From assembly GCA_022578605.1 (NCBI GenBank), contig MU394091.1, positions 186,001 through 250,000 on the forward strand: a stretch of DNA of 64,000 nucleotides. Reading direction: 5' to 3'. The translations under genes were made by a program, and so were the position numbers. Below the pieces are notes generated by a model, which made no database searches, had not been told where the DNA came from, and saw nothing but the letters and a program-made list of their open reading frames with translations. This document shows positions 46,488 to 59,070 of the stretch, piece by piece (position 1 is the first letter of the stretch; the number at the start of each line of letters is the position of its first letter). The DNA is from Camillea tinctor (lineage: Eukaryota > Ascomycota > Sordariomycetes > Xylariales > Xylariaceae).

Positions 46488-49400
46488 GGTGAGAGAGCGG
46501 GAACGGAGCTCATATATTCACTGATTATGAAGGAGTTGGACATGTAAAACGACGTGTAGAAGGAAGAGACAGGTACGACTTAGGCGTAGGTGTAGGTAGT
46601 ATGGCAAGTGTTTCTTCAAACCAGCAATTGGCTTTCATTGACCAACCAAACACGTATTAGGTAGTCGAAGTGGGTGGAGAGGCGATTCTGGGGAGGACGA
46701 AAAAATTTCGTCGCGTTGATCCATAAGCTAACGTCGATGGGGCATCCTCCCTTTGGAAAATCTCACCGATCTATAAAGGTACATGTACATAAATATGTAT
46801 CTAGTAATATAGACCATAGTGCCAAGAGATCATAACAGGGTGTACGAAATCATGAGGTTGTCGTTAGTTGTCTTGTGCTTCAGCAATATCGATGGCTTAA
46901 CGTAGCGACAATCAATCCAATTTATTTGACTCGTTGTAAGTGAGTGATACTGACCTTAGGTCCGGCATTTGGCCTTGATAAATAAAACTGAAAGCATCGA
47001 GGATTAACCCCCTGTTGGTAACTATACATAAAAGACCCACTCCACGTATTTCAGGAGTTATAGAGACGAACAACTGCGTAGTTTCGGGGAATAGAAGATG
47101 CGTATGTGCTCCACGCCATCAAACTATGAAGTCAACAGTTCGACATCTTACAAGTCTGACTATCTAGGTTAAGCTATATTAATATAGATAAAATTGAACT
47201 TCTAGTTGTTCGTTGAGACATAATCTGAGGTAAACTTCGCGTTGCTAGTTGGGCGTAAACGAATATAAGAACGGCGATTCACTTTAGCATCTTGAATCTA
47301 GTGTATTAGGGAATGCTGCCCGCATACCTAATAAAAAAAAAGAAGAAGTGTAAAGCACTTCTTAACCCTTGATTTTATATTCGCGATAATCATGTCGATA
47401 TTGTGTATAATGCTATACCATGCGTAGTGGGGCTGGGAGGTTAAACTGCTAACCAATGAAGGCTCAACGAATCAGGTAGAGCCTTTCCGTTTAATACCTG
47501 TCTGTTCATACATCACAGCCTTATGATTTACTGACAACTGCTCCGATTTCAAAAACATGCTAAGGTGGTGTTATATTTCTTTCTATTCCACATTATAATC
47601 CAAGATATATTAGGTAGGTTAGATATGGTCGGAATTGCATGAAATAAAATATCGCATAACTACGGGAAGGTTATTCCATGCCCTATAGCCTACAATGTGC
47701 ATTTTATAAATTTTCAAGAGATGTTCTTATATCTACACTCTTTGCTAGGTTCCATGAAATCGATTTGGAGCATGCTAATAGTGAGTGAAAAGTATGTCTG
47801 AAGCAATATCAATATAAAGGGTGTTCAGGCATGTCCAATTTACCGTTACTTACGGGCTCTGAGTTGACTCCGTCATGAGTTCAATACCTTCCCGTCGAGG
47901 AATCTTTTTTGTTTACTAAAAATGAAATATCAACATAGACCAAAGAAAAGGTACAGTGGAATTGTGAGATGTATTCGTAGTATTTGCATCATGAGTTCCG
48001 TGAAGCAGGTGTGGACTTGGAGAGCAAAAGGGGAGAAGGGGAGAGAAAATATAGTCGGTCATCGCCACACCATTTCTGAGCGATTTGCGTCAGGTATTCG
48101 CAGCCAATTTGATCCACGGAGTATCGCCTTAATCGTTACTATATGCAAGTAACGTAGTCTGGTCCTGTTGTAGGCGTGAACTTAAAGGGGGATAAACTTC
48201 AAGTCCGTTTTGAAACCACAAGCTTAGTGTGGAGCCGCTGCTTTGTACGGGAGGTCAGGAAGGATTTCTACCTCATATTACCTTCGGATATGCATGAGTG
48301 CGTTGGAGATACTACCAAGCATGGGTAGTTCTAAGGGGTCCGCGGGTAGGATAAGCGTCAACTCCAACGCAAAGGGAAGAAGGCAGCGGCCAATAGATGC
48401 GCACTCCACGGATATTGTTGAATTACGTAGCATCGGAGACAACCTTATCGAGCATAGCGATAGTATATGCTATAAGTATTGCTTCTTTTTCTTCATGTGA
48501 TATGGTCAGCCGATGCGTCTGAGCCAGGCGGCAAAATCGACATGGATTAACGACACGAGCTAATCCATGATCTTCTCTCTCGCGCAGAAGCACGGGTTCG
48601 ACTTACCTAGTCTACTAGCGATCCGGGGGCGAGAAGACGGGCGCAGACCCGCTCCTCCTCGACATGGTGACCCTCCTCGCGCGCAGTTCTTGCGGACAGC
48701 GTTCCTGGCCGGGGACACCGGGGGAGCTGAGGCAAGTACGGAGGGTGAAGGATACCTTCGGCGCGGCGCTGGGGGAGGTTGGCTGCGGGGGATGTGGAGC
48801 CGGTGGACGTGGTGGAGGAGCTCAGTCAGATAAAGGATGAAGTAAAGTAAGGGTGATCTATCCAATCTTATTATATCTGTATATCCATCTACCTATAACG
48901 GGTAGTTCCTTGAATTGTATTGGAGTAAAGAAGTCGGGGTCGATGTTATTTGGTTCGACAAAGAATACGTAGGTTCTTCGACCTTGACCAATATCCTTCT
49001 TAGCTGGCTTCCAATGAATGAGCTTCCTATGATGGATCTTAAAATAATACGCATTATTTGCTCTCGGAGAGAGACCGGCATAGTTGAACGATGTCCTCGG
49101 AGTCGGAGCTAGCTCCCGACACGACGTTCACCACCAGTTCTACCGGCAACCAACCTCCCTTGGTGAGTATACATAGTGAGGAACTAACGCTGCCTTCCAT
49201 TATCCGTCTTTAGCCCCTCCCGATATTATTTTTTTTCGTCTCATCTATAATGGCTCGCGTTTAGTGTTACATGTACCGTCCATTCCCGCAACTCCATCGC
49301 TTAGGTTATCCCAAAGCCGGGAATAATACCGGGAGAAGATGGACCCTGAAAAGTTTAACCTAACAGAAATGAGGGACGAACCTTAGGGAGAAAGTCATTG

Positions 49401-50109
49401 ACGCCTGACCTGATATAAGAAGAGGGGAAATATGGTTATTGAAGGGATGCCCTGTCTATTGTGGGCGTTCCTTCGGTATATATAACCCGTATGCCCTCAG
49501 CGCTAGGTTAGGGGCGCAGGGATCAAGGTTCTTTATAAGGTGCCGTGAGCGTGGGTTCTTCTGCCCAACGCAGTGTTCATTACCGGAACCGAGATTTCGT
49601 TACCCTTGGTGCTTGGGATGAAGGTAGTAGATAACTAACATGAAGAGCGGGTTGTGGGGGTATAATGGGCAAAGAAGAACACAGCATCGCAGAATGAGAA
49701 CGATGCTGGTTGTTTTCAGGGGTTAGAGTCGGTATTCTTCTATCCTGCTGGCAGAGGAACATCTTAATTAAAAGAGAAGATGTGATGGGGGTTACATCGA
49801 GATGGGTAAGATGAACGAATGTCAAGATACAATCTAGGTTCTTAATGTTCTACATATGCTTTTCTGTGCTTAGCTATGCTATAGAAGATGTTTAGTTTAG
49901 CCATGATAACCAGCTACCAATAACAATTTAACGCCTACAATGTAGAGTTCGACTCTAGTAATTATGAGAATACCATGATAGCAACCAGATACCAATAAAC
50001 CCCCCTTCAGACAATGAACTTACCTCTCAATAAGCCATCTTACCTGTCCCTCGACAGTTCTCTCAAAACCCATTACCTCCTCTACCCATCTCCAAGGTCA
50101 CATTACCTA
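46488..50109. other. AT-rich intergenic block, 3.6 kb
   Basis: No intact gene is supported. Most of the block is AT-rich with stops in all frames. A local GC-rich island (about 48570-48850) could be the relic of a coding exon. A small hairpin-like inverted repeat, AAGAAGTG-TAAAG-CACTTCTT, lies near 47342. The first few hundred bases should include the MATE promoter. Confidence 0.5.
48619..48850 (+). pseudogene. Possible relic of a GC-rich coding exon
   Basis: This GC-rich island is embedded in AT-rich DNA. One frame reads GEKTGADPLLLDMVTLLARS near the start. A different frame near the end reads LAAGDVEPVDVVEELSQIKD and stops at 48850. Both pieces look protein-like, and the frame change between them could be one indel. 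No start codon, family or intact ORF can be assigned. GC-rich DNA also keeps frames open by chance, so this is a weak call. Confidence 0.2.
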
Positions 50110-50700
50110 TTAGCCACTCCCATTCTTAACCCCATTCTTAACTCCATTCCCATTCATCGCTTCCATCACATTACCACGCTGCTGTTTCCCCATGACCTCG
50201 ATAGCTTTAGCCAACACGTTCTTGTCCTTCTGAAACGTAAGTAAGTCCACCGCCTGGTCGCATTGCACGAACTTCACCTCGTACTGTTCTTCCCCCGTCC
50301 CCGACATGTTCTGAAACCTCGCCACGAACCACCACACAAGCTTTACGCCGCCCGGAGAGCGGCCCTTAAGATCTCGCCAATCAAGCATGAACGGTTCCGT
50401 CAGGTCATCATATTCCCTCGCCGCGTCAGGCACGTCGGGCGGGTCGGTGGAATGGGGCGCCCGTGTGGACAGCCGTAGTGGCGTCAACATTATATTGCAT
50501 CCCGTCTCTTCGCGCACCTCACGCAGCGCGGCTGCGTGACGTGTCTCTCCACAGTTGCGCCGCCCCTTGGGAAGAAGCCACTCCTCATCACCGCTGTGAT
50601 GAATGAGACACACTGTGTTATTGTCGCTGAAGACGATGGCACCGCAGGCCTCGACGAACTCGCCTGAGGAGTATAGGACGCGGTCCCAGGGGCAGTCCAT
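50110..50700 (-). CDS. Nudix hydrolase
   Basis: Intronless, 196 aa. The complete Nudix box GX5EX7REUXEEXGU is at residues 46-68: G46, E52 and R60-E61-V62, then E64-E65 and G67. The Glu residues bind the metal. WLLPKGRR just before it and EACGAIVF upstream are also typical, and the size suits diphosphoinositol-polyphosphate/diadenosine-polyphosphate hydrolases (Aps1/DIPP-like). Such enzymes cleave nucleoside-diphosphate-linked or inositol-pyrophosphate substrates, so the substrate here remains open. The C-terminus is a short low-complexity Asn/Gly repeat (NGVKNGVKNGSG). The start is the first ATG in frame, giving MDCPWDRVLYSSGEFVEACG. Confidence 0.92.
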   Translation of the reverse strand: MDCPWDRVLYSSGEFVEACGAIVFSDNNTVCLIHHSGDEEWLLPKGRRNCGETRHAAALREVREETGCNIMLTPLRLSTRAPHSTDPPDVPDAAREYDDLTEPFMLDWRDLKGRSPGGVKLVWWFVARFQNMSGTGEEQYEVKFVQCDQAVDLLTFQKDKNVLAKAIEVMGKQQRGNVMEAMNGNGVKNGVKNGSG

Positions 50701-53370
50701 TGTGTAATTAAAGGGGTGGCGGGGGTTGGCAATAGGCGTCTGTATCTAGTTGGGAAAGTAGGTAGATAAAATGGATAAGTATGGTGCCGAGGAAGGAAGA
50801 GAGTTGGGTTGGTTCCCAGCTTTTTCTTTTCTTTAGGTTTCCAGCCGGCACAGTTGCGATAATTTAAGGAGCGTAAGGATAAGTATCCTAGTTATAGGAG
50901 CTGAATCCCACATGTAGAAAGACTGCTCTATGAAGCCTCGGGAGTAGGAAGTCGTCTCACACAACCCGACTACTTGTGGTAGTTCCCGCTCAAAGGTATC
51001 CACCTAACAAAGTCTTGAGGGGGAAGTTCGATCAGAACGAAATGAGATGGAATCAGGGTATCCGCAGCATCCGGGGAACGATTTGGCTTCTGAAAGGCAA
51101 AGAATTTTGACATAGATGATCGAAAGCTTTGACGTGATGGAATTCCCCGAACGTCACTTAGCGGTTGTTCGTGCTTAAGTCTCACCCGAGCACAGCAGAC
51201 AAACATGACTCCCGACTTCGACGAAGGAAGGCGTTGATACATATTCGCAACAGAATATGAGGTATACTGTCGACGGGATTTGACTGTCTAGCGAGGTCTG
51301 AGGTCGGGATATGCTCGTCGAAATACGAACAGACGTAGAACAGACGTGGGTTAACCGAGTACTGACAAGCGGCACAGCACACATGGCTCCTAGATAGAGG
51401 ACAAACACTACGATCCTCGAGACACCATGGCGAGTAGAGAATGGTGATATCCGTGGATACCGGATGAACGTCCGAGTCGTGCTGATCTCAGAGGTTTCAC
51501 CCTTCGGTAACTCGGTACCGGTGCTTGTTCATACGATAGCGACATGTAGGTAAAGCTGAGGACGGAAGTGTGCATTCTGAGCTGAAAGCTTGGTACCGCA
51601 TTAACTTATCGAACACATCTGTTTCTATGGACTCACCATAATGCACCGGAACACTCCGCAGACACTCGGAATGATTCTATTCATCCCAACAAACGCTGGA
51701 ATATCATCAGCGCCTACTAGAACCAGGAACGACTTTACAAGGCTAAGGCTAGAGATTGGAAGACTAACTTGGCTGGTCAAAATGATCCTTGAAGGGATCC
51801 TTGGGAGGATCCTCGTGGCTGTGGGTCCATCTAAGAGATTGGGCAGGAAGATATCCGCAGAAGGGCTTGAGCTAACCCACTGCAACTTTGCCTGCATGTT
51901 CTTGTCTCCGCTGATCTCTTCTTCACCAGCGGGGTAACAAGCGCAACGAAATCTTCAACGTTTCCGCTCCCCCCCTTTTTCTTCTTCTATCTTTTCTTTC
52001 TTTTCTATTCATCACAATCCTAGAGGCTGACTTGGCTAATTGTATGACTATGGGTGACCTGTGGAAGATCTGGCATTGTGATGTGGATGTATGTATATGT
52101 ATGTGTGTATGTAAGTGCATGTAAGTGTATGTGGCTACCTATAGGGCTGGCGTAAATCAGGTACTGTAGGCATGTACCTTGCTCAAAGAGATAGCTTGCA
52201 TGGACGAAGGACGAATGAGAAGGCGACTAACATGCCTATCCCGGCAGGTTTGCAACCAAGATTGGAACCCGAAAGAGGGGTGATAAGGAAACACGATAAA
52301 CATTAAACCAAGTCTATCGATAACGCGAAACTAATAGGTTTATCGTTTTTATCGTGGGTGGTTATTATTAGTCTAAGTCGTTGGGACGTCCGATGAATGG
52401 CGGGGTAGGACGTGTGTCTCCGGGGCTGCCAGGTAGTATCGGCAAAGTAATAGGACAAAGGTCTATCTGCATATAGCTACAGCAATCAGTTTTAACGTGT
52501 GGTATCGGAGAGTCCTGCGACTGGTGTGCCTTAGGCAAGGGAGAGAGATAGCTTTACCTAAGACGGTATAGGAACATGTGAAAGTGGATTTCCACACCAC
52601 CAGACCAACCACGGACTTGTAGCGCCTGACTGACCTGTGTAAGGTAGGTATCACTCTCCCTATCTTTTAGAAGTCAATGTGGGAGGTCAAGTGACGAATA
52701 CTATCTACAGAGCGTGACCAAGGGTGCTGGTTGGAGGTGACATATTTTGGGGCGGGGAGGAAGGGGGGAATAGAAGAGAGGAGGGTAAGGAAGAAGAAAG
52801 TGGAGGGGGAGAGGAGAGAGAGGGGGGGGTCATCGGGATTTCTCTCATACCACTCCCCCCAAAAATGATCGGTCCCGCCTGGACGGTCGGTCGGGATCCC
52901 CTATGTATGGATCTACCGACCTAAGCCTAGACAGACGGGTCACTAAACTAAAGGTTCGCGCCGTTGCCTTCATAAGATCATGTGTAGCACAGCACGCCAT
53001 TCCCGTCCTGCTTTAGGATGAGGGGGTAGGTAATGGTTGATCAATTCTATGTGCTACATACGGTAGACGGTTGCCAAGCCCGAGCGAGATAGATCTGCCA
53101 AGGTGACCCGTTTCAGCTGAAAGAGTCTCTCCCAAGTGTCGTATCCATCGAGCCGCGCAGAAAAGCGCTTGCTTGGCAATGAATCTATGGGAAACAGAAA
53201 AAGACGGTTGGCTCAGCAAGCAAGCTCAATGCCCAACAAGCAGGGCGCATTATGTTGTGGTACCTACAGCAATGTGTGTAAGTGAAAAGAGGAGATACGG
53301 ACCAGACAACCAGACAGACAGGCAGAGAGGTAAGGTAAAATACCTAAAGTAGTAAGTAATAAGTAATAAG

Positions 53371-53386
53371 ATATATATATATATAT
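53371..53386. repeat. (AT)8 microsatellite
   Basis: A perfect AT dinucleotide run, preceded by AAGTAATAAGTAATAAG short repeats, in the gene-poor region. Confidence 0.85.
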
Positions 53387-55800
53387 GGATCAAGATAGGT
53401 AGGTAAGTATGTACTTATAGAACATGAAGTAAAGAGATTCTGTATGCAAATAGGTTGCTATACTGGTACTCATGAGTACCTACATCCTTACTAGGTTAAC
53501 ATGGAAATGTATACTACTCACAGATGGGCCTGTAATCAGACTTATAAAGATACAAGCACTCAGGTGTCCTCTCTTCTCTCCTTCCCATCCCAGGCCATGT
53601 CAAGTGTCTGATCAAGTAGCCTAGATTGAGGTTGTGATACGTGTGATACTTGTAGAATTCCAACTAGGGCAGCGGCTGTTTTGTCAATTGGTCCAAAACA
53701 ATTGGCATGTAGGACTTGGCTGGAGCTGGTCTGGTAGGAAAAGAAAGAAAAAAGAAAAAGAAGAAAGAACTTGAGGTATGTACCTATGTGTTGGACTGGG
53801 TTATTGAGCTGTTGATCAGGCTCGGGACTCAATTCAATCTATTCTGAGAACACATGTGTACGTACCTATGTAGGTTACTTTGTTTGTTCTGAACTGACAT
53901 CCAACAATTCATGTAGTTTTGTGAACGCCTTGTGTACTTCCCGCCCTTGCTTGGATATGAGTTATTGGAAAGACGGATTTGGAACGGACGGGGCTGCATG
54001 TTCATCCATCCATCCGTTATCCAATTCACCTAGGTAAACTAAATGAGTTGTTGGAGGCGCAGTTGGGGCGGAAGTACAAGACTAAATTTAACAGAGTACC
54101 TGAAAGCCGTACACATTGTGGGCATGTAAGTATGTACTTACTTATCTGCCCATCATCGACCTACCTGTTTAAGTAATTACCTGAATCTAAGGTATCTCTC
54201 TGCCTACCTAGGTAGCTATGTGAAATGGTGTGTAGGGCAGGCAGATAGGTAAGTAAGTAAATAAGTAAGTACATACTTATCCGATCTTCAACATAACGGG
54301 TCAATTGAAGGACCCGGATCTGTCGGGGGAATACAAGAAACGTGGAAACATGGGGGTCATTCTAGTTGACGATTACGATTAGAATCATCAGAATGATGAT
54401 GCTAGCTAGCAATCATCATCTTGCTCCTTATTAGTACTAGTAATGAATGGATTTTGGGTATGATAAATCCGGCAAAGTCCGAATTGAAGGAATGGGTTTT
54501 CTTACCTTCCTTGCCTTATTACTTACTGCTTGCAAATCAGAAGGGCTATGCATAGCCGTCAGAAAACTCAAGTGTCTCTCGTTCTATTCCTTTCTTGTCA
54601 GTGAATTGAGATAGGCATTGGTAAATAAGTAGGTACATAGGGCTTTTGATATCGTCAGGTCAGCACTTGTTATCGATAGTTGTAATCTGTACGTAGATGC
54701 GGGTCTCACATTGTGCCTAATGGGGTTATGTTATGCTCAGTTAGTTATCGCTGATGGCTTGCAACCAATGTGCAGGCTCACCCCGAGTATGCTCTTCCTT
54801 TTATGTAGCTTGACTGCTTAGGTAGTAGTTGTAAGCACCAAGAGATCACCAAAATCTGGAGAATCCACCAGATTGGAATCCAAATGCACTACATGGTCCT
54901 TACCTAGTGGCACACCCCCGTCCTGATGGTTGCGGCTTGTGACTTTACCAGATGACACAAGATGTGAATGGCTCGGGAGGTCAGGTACCCAAGATGGAGG
55001 GTTGCGGTAGAGGTACATGCATGAGGGAAAAGATACCTGCCAAGCTAGATGGACGTGCACAGTTAATCAACCAAGCAGGAACAATGGACTTATCGATAAA
55101 AGGTGATAAAAGGAAAGAGTCTAATCCTAGAATGGATACAGATAGCTTGGCGCTGTTGTCAGCAACCAATCACACAAAGTAAAGATGCGGAAAAGGGTAA
55201 AACGAGACCTTGCAGGTCTGGCTTTGCCTAGACTATTCCACTTATTCTATCCTCTGCTATCGTCGCAATTCACTGAACCGATGACATGGCCAATTCATAA
55301 TTTTTTTCATTCCCCTTGCTGCCTTTTCCTGTTCGGCACATTCTACTTCTACTCAATTCTCTGGCTTCAAACAGTATGACTCACAGACACATCTCCATGC
55401 ATATACAGTACCTGCCTGAGGCATGGAAAGTTCCTAACTCGACATCAACAACGGGAGCCTGACTCTGTCATATCCTCATCAATTCGCCAGTCTGATTGGT
55501 CAATTCCCTTCATTCTGATGTGGCAGTCCATGCTTTCGACCAGTTTCTCTCCTCTCCTCTGGTCTCCTCTCTCCCATTCCCCCCCCTCTTTTGCCTCTTG
55601 GTTTGGTCTGGTCTGGTCTCCTCTGGTTCTACTCAAACACCCTGTGTTACCCGCTCAGCCGCCCTATCCGCCCGAGTCGAGCGAACTTGTTCACTCTCCA
55701 ACTTAGACCCCAGACCCTAGTTCGGCTTATTCTCGCCTTCTTCCAGCCTATGGTCTCAGCGGCAGGCTGCTACTTGGTGACGACTAGGCCTTGCCAATCT

Positions 55801-55830
55801 GTCAATGTCAATGTCAATGTCAATGTCAAC
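55801..55830. repeat. (GTCAAT)5 hexanucleotide repeat
   Basis: Four exact GTCAAT units are followed by GTCAAC. The repeat is intergenic and would encode (VN)n if translated, but no supported gene covers it. Confidence 0.9.
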
Positions 55831-56290
55831 GCTGGGTCGCGTCCTGGTCGCGTCAGCCTCTAGGCAGTGACAAATTGCCTCTTTACACACAAAGAGCTCT
55901 ACACAATGTCGCCGACCTATCTATACTCCGTATGCCTTGCGTTTCTTGCTACGGACCAGGGGAAGGAGAAGGGGAAGGAGAAGAAGGAGAACAGGTGAGC
56001 CCTCAAAGTTATGGTAATATCTCTTCTACCCTGTCATTCATTTCTTTACATTCCACTCCGGTCCCTTATGCCTCTATATATGGTACCTACATGTATCTGT
56101 GGCCCGAGCCCGGGCCGTGCTGATACCCCCCCTAATGTACCTGATAACTCGATACCCGCCTTGCCCGCTCTTTTATGCATTCCTCACTGCGGCCGAAGGT
56201 AACCCCTGATCTCCGCACGCCATGTGTTTGGATACATGATACGTTTGCCTGCTTTGCTACAACTGTAGGCTCTAGCTCTAGCTTCTAGCT

Positions 56291-56335
56291 TTGGTTCTGG
56301 TTCTGGTTCTGGCTATGGTTCTGGCTCTGGCTCTA
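56291..56335. repeat. Imperfect GGTTCT/GGCTCT hexanucleotide array
   Basis: Seven or so six-base units alternate between GGTTCT and GGCTCT, with one GGCTAT. The array is intergenic with no supported coding context. Confidence 0.85.
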
Positions 56336-58352
56336 GGTCTGCAGCGCTGCTGGCTAACTAACGGGATGATGACATGTCCGATACGGTTCAACTGTGTATC
56401 TCGCAGCTTATTTACCAATGCCTTAGCTTTTCGCCTTGCCAATTGGGCTGTCCCGCCTTGCCGCGCAGATCTTGATGTGTAGACATTGGTCCACGATCAC
56501 GAACTGTTCCTGATAGGACAAGCCATGGCCTGAATCTGTACGACACGATAGCAACCATCCGTAGCGACAACAACCGCTGCTGGTAAATCTACGCAAATCG
56601 CCTGACATTCCAGATCTATGTCCACTCAGCGATTAATGCAGCTAATTGCGGCGATTCAACACCGTCATCTGTTTGGAGCGCTATTCGGTCTCTTATATGG
56701 TCCACCATTAAAAATAAAAAAAGGCACAGCTACCTTTTCATCATTCAAAAACCAGCCGCCGAATTGGGTAAAACTCGAAGATGGCATCCTTGGTACCCAA
56801 CGGGCAGTTCGGGACGGATCAACAAGTGAAGCGATGAAGCCAATTCGCCCCCATCATTGGACTCCAAAAACCTGAACAGGTTCAGTATGACAAGAATCTT
56901 GTGTCCGTCATGTCCCGCGCAGGACTTGTTGGGCGTCAAGTAAGGAACAGAGATAATTGGCCAGTAATGGCACAGAGAGACGACTGGCGAGGACCAGAGA
57001 CAAGTGTTCACACCCTCTTCTGTTCCAGTCCGTTCTTGTCCGCTCAGTCTTGACGGACCGTCCAAAGTCCCACGCCCCCACTCCTACAACACAACACAAC
57101 GCACACATGGATTGAAGCCTGATCGATGTTGTCATCCATCCATCGGGTTCTGTGCGCGGGCATCTATCACGTCCCTTTCTCTTGTTCTGCCTCTTCGGCT
57201 GTACGGTTTCGTATTGGCATTGACAAGAAATTGGCATTGAATTGTGCCAAGTGGGCAATCAATCCGAGTATTGGGTCCCTCTTTTACCATGCATCTGGTG
57301 TTGTTGTTCTGATTGCTGTGGAATGCGACACAGACATGCATCCCCATATGCACATGATAAGTATGTATGTGGTGTATGTGTGTGTAAGTGTGTTGGTACA
57401 TAAGTGATGAAGATTAGAGATGAGATGGGGAGGGGCGGGGAGAGGGGGGGGGGGGTGCAGAAGGAGGGGCATCTGTTCGCTCGTTCACCCTCCCCTCTAA
57501 CTACCTACCTACCTACACTAGTAACCTAGTGAACTTGGGGGGGGTGTGCCTGGGGCGCTACCTGCGCACGGTAGGCGGAGTCACTCCTCCGATGGCACAA
57601 GTACCAATTGTCACTGTGGTACCTGCGGTACTTGCAAGCAGCATTACTTTTACACGCAGGGTCGGTCCCAAAATAAGCCCAGCGATCCCTGCGCCCGCAC
57701 TGCATCCATATGGCCTACGCAGCTACGCCAGGGCATCTCTCCTAATGACTGACATCGATGACTACGATTGGAGGGACAGGGGTGTGTGAAGTGTGACTCC
57801 TCGACGACACCACCATCAGGAGCCATCCACGTCTTGTCGTCCCGAACGAGGTACAGCCCAAGCAGCACAGCAACCTGATAATAAGTCAGCAGGTTAAGGT
57901 TTGTTATTTGGGGCTGTCTTGTACTTTGTTCTGCCTACTTCATCTGCCAGTCATCTACCCGTCCTCCCCTCGGAAACGGATTCATCTTTTTAGCAGCATC
58001 CATCCGTCTCTGTTTTAACTCTTTCCCGTCTACTTTTCGCCTTTTTCTTTTTTTCTGTTCTGGGATTTTCAGATTCTCAGATCTTCAGACCACCGGAAAG
58101 CTGACACAGGATTACTTATCGAATTGCGCTTTTACAACTGTTTCCTCCCTCTTCTCTCTCTCTCCCTTCCCTGCGTTTCCTCCCCTCTCTTACTCACATA
58201 TAACACAACACATACAACAACTTTCGCCACTCAGAAGAGAGTACGACGTGATATATTCGACTATTTATTCGTGCACGTTTCCAGACTCGGGAGTTTAGAC
58301 CGCTTTCTACTTTTCATCATCCATCAGTGAATTGGATTCCCCGCAAATGGGT

Positions 58353-59070
58353 GATAGATGCGGTACCAACAAATCGCATTTTCCTAATCTACCGGTTCTA
58401 AGTTGAATAATACGACTTACGTCCATTGTTGGACGGATTCACATTTCTCGGACAATTGCACACCATACATATACACACACCCTCTACTTTTATACCTTAC
58501 CTTGCCATACATACCATACAACTGTACAGGCATCCACGGAATAAGAGGTAATTCATCTCTACTTACTTTTTTTTAAACTCACCCACACGTCTTTTATCTC
58601 CGAAACCAAACTCTACTCGCTTCTCCCAACTTCCAACAATCAATCCAGTGAACCCACAAATTGTACGCATTCATCTATCTACCATACATACCGGTATTTG
58701 CCCATCTCCCAAGCACCAACCAACCAACCAACCAATAAACCAACCAACTAAGACCCGTCCTATCCCATTTCATCCTATCCTATCCCATCCTATCCCATCC
58801 CATCCACCCACCCCCCAAAATCCACCCCATCACCACCCCCCTCCCCAATCCAGCTTGTTCACACCCCCCATTTATTTAATAAGTCCCCATCCACCCACTG
58901 CCTTGCAATTCCAATTCGCATCGGCTTTGCCTTGGACACAGCAATTGACTCAATTGCGTTGCAATTAGGCGTCTGCCTGATTTGCCACTGCGCGACCACC
59001 GCATCGAACCATAGACGTTCAATCCGTGGCTGACAAACCCAACTTCACCCAGTTGCCCTTATAGTCTTCC
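58353..59070 (+). promoter_or_regulatory. Long ATG-free leader or promoter-proximal region of the SWIRM gene
   Basis: Reading the plus strand from just after the ATGs near 58346-58354 to the start codon at 59071, I find no ATG in about 720 bp, although about eleven would be expected by chance. The stretch is rich in C, A and T, with CCAA and CCTATCCCAT simple repeats (58716-58810). An ATG-free tract directly in front of a start codon is best explained as an extended 5' UTR under selection against upstream starts. Transcription start sites cannot be seen directly. Confidence 0.5.
58716..58810. repeat. CCAA and CCTATCCCAT simple repeats
   Basis: About five CCAA units are followed, after a short spacer, by a degenerate array of CCTATCC/CATCC units. 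The array lies in the probable 5' leader of the SWIRM gene. Confidence 0.85.

Larger units (their letters stand above)
50701..59070. other. Large gene-poor region, 8.4 kb, ending in a long leader
   Basis: ORFs are all at most 116 codons and none shows a family signature. The region carries scattered simple repeats (53371-53386, 55801-55830, 56291-56335), G-rich tracts (52740-52835, 57425-57455), CCTAGG/TAGGTA motifs (53396, 54200, 57500) and tandem AAGTA repeats near 54250-54275. The last about 720 bp contain no ATG and look like the 5' leader of the SWIRM gene. Non-coding RNA genes cannot be ruled out. Confidence 0.5.

Noticed and set aside
52740..52835. G-rich tract that could form G-quadruplexes
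   Set aside because: Purine-rich low-complexity DNA with no gene context; nothing beyond composition supports a function.
54385..54425. GATGATG-CTAGCTAG-CAATCATCATC near-palindrome
   Set aside because: Short and built from ATG/CAT simple repeats; no second copy or flanking duplication.
58648..58968. 106-codon frame rich in Pro/His/Thr before the SWIRM gene
   Set aside because: It starts with GTG, not ATG, and consists of translated simple repeats in the probable leader.
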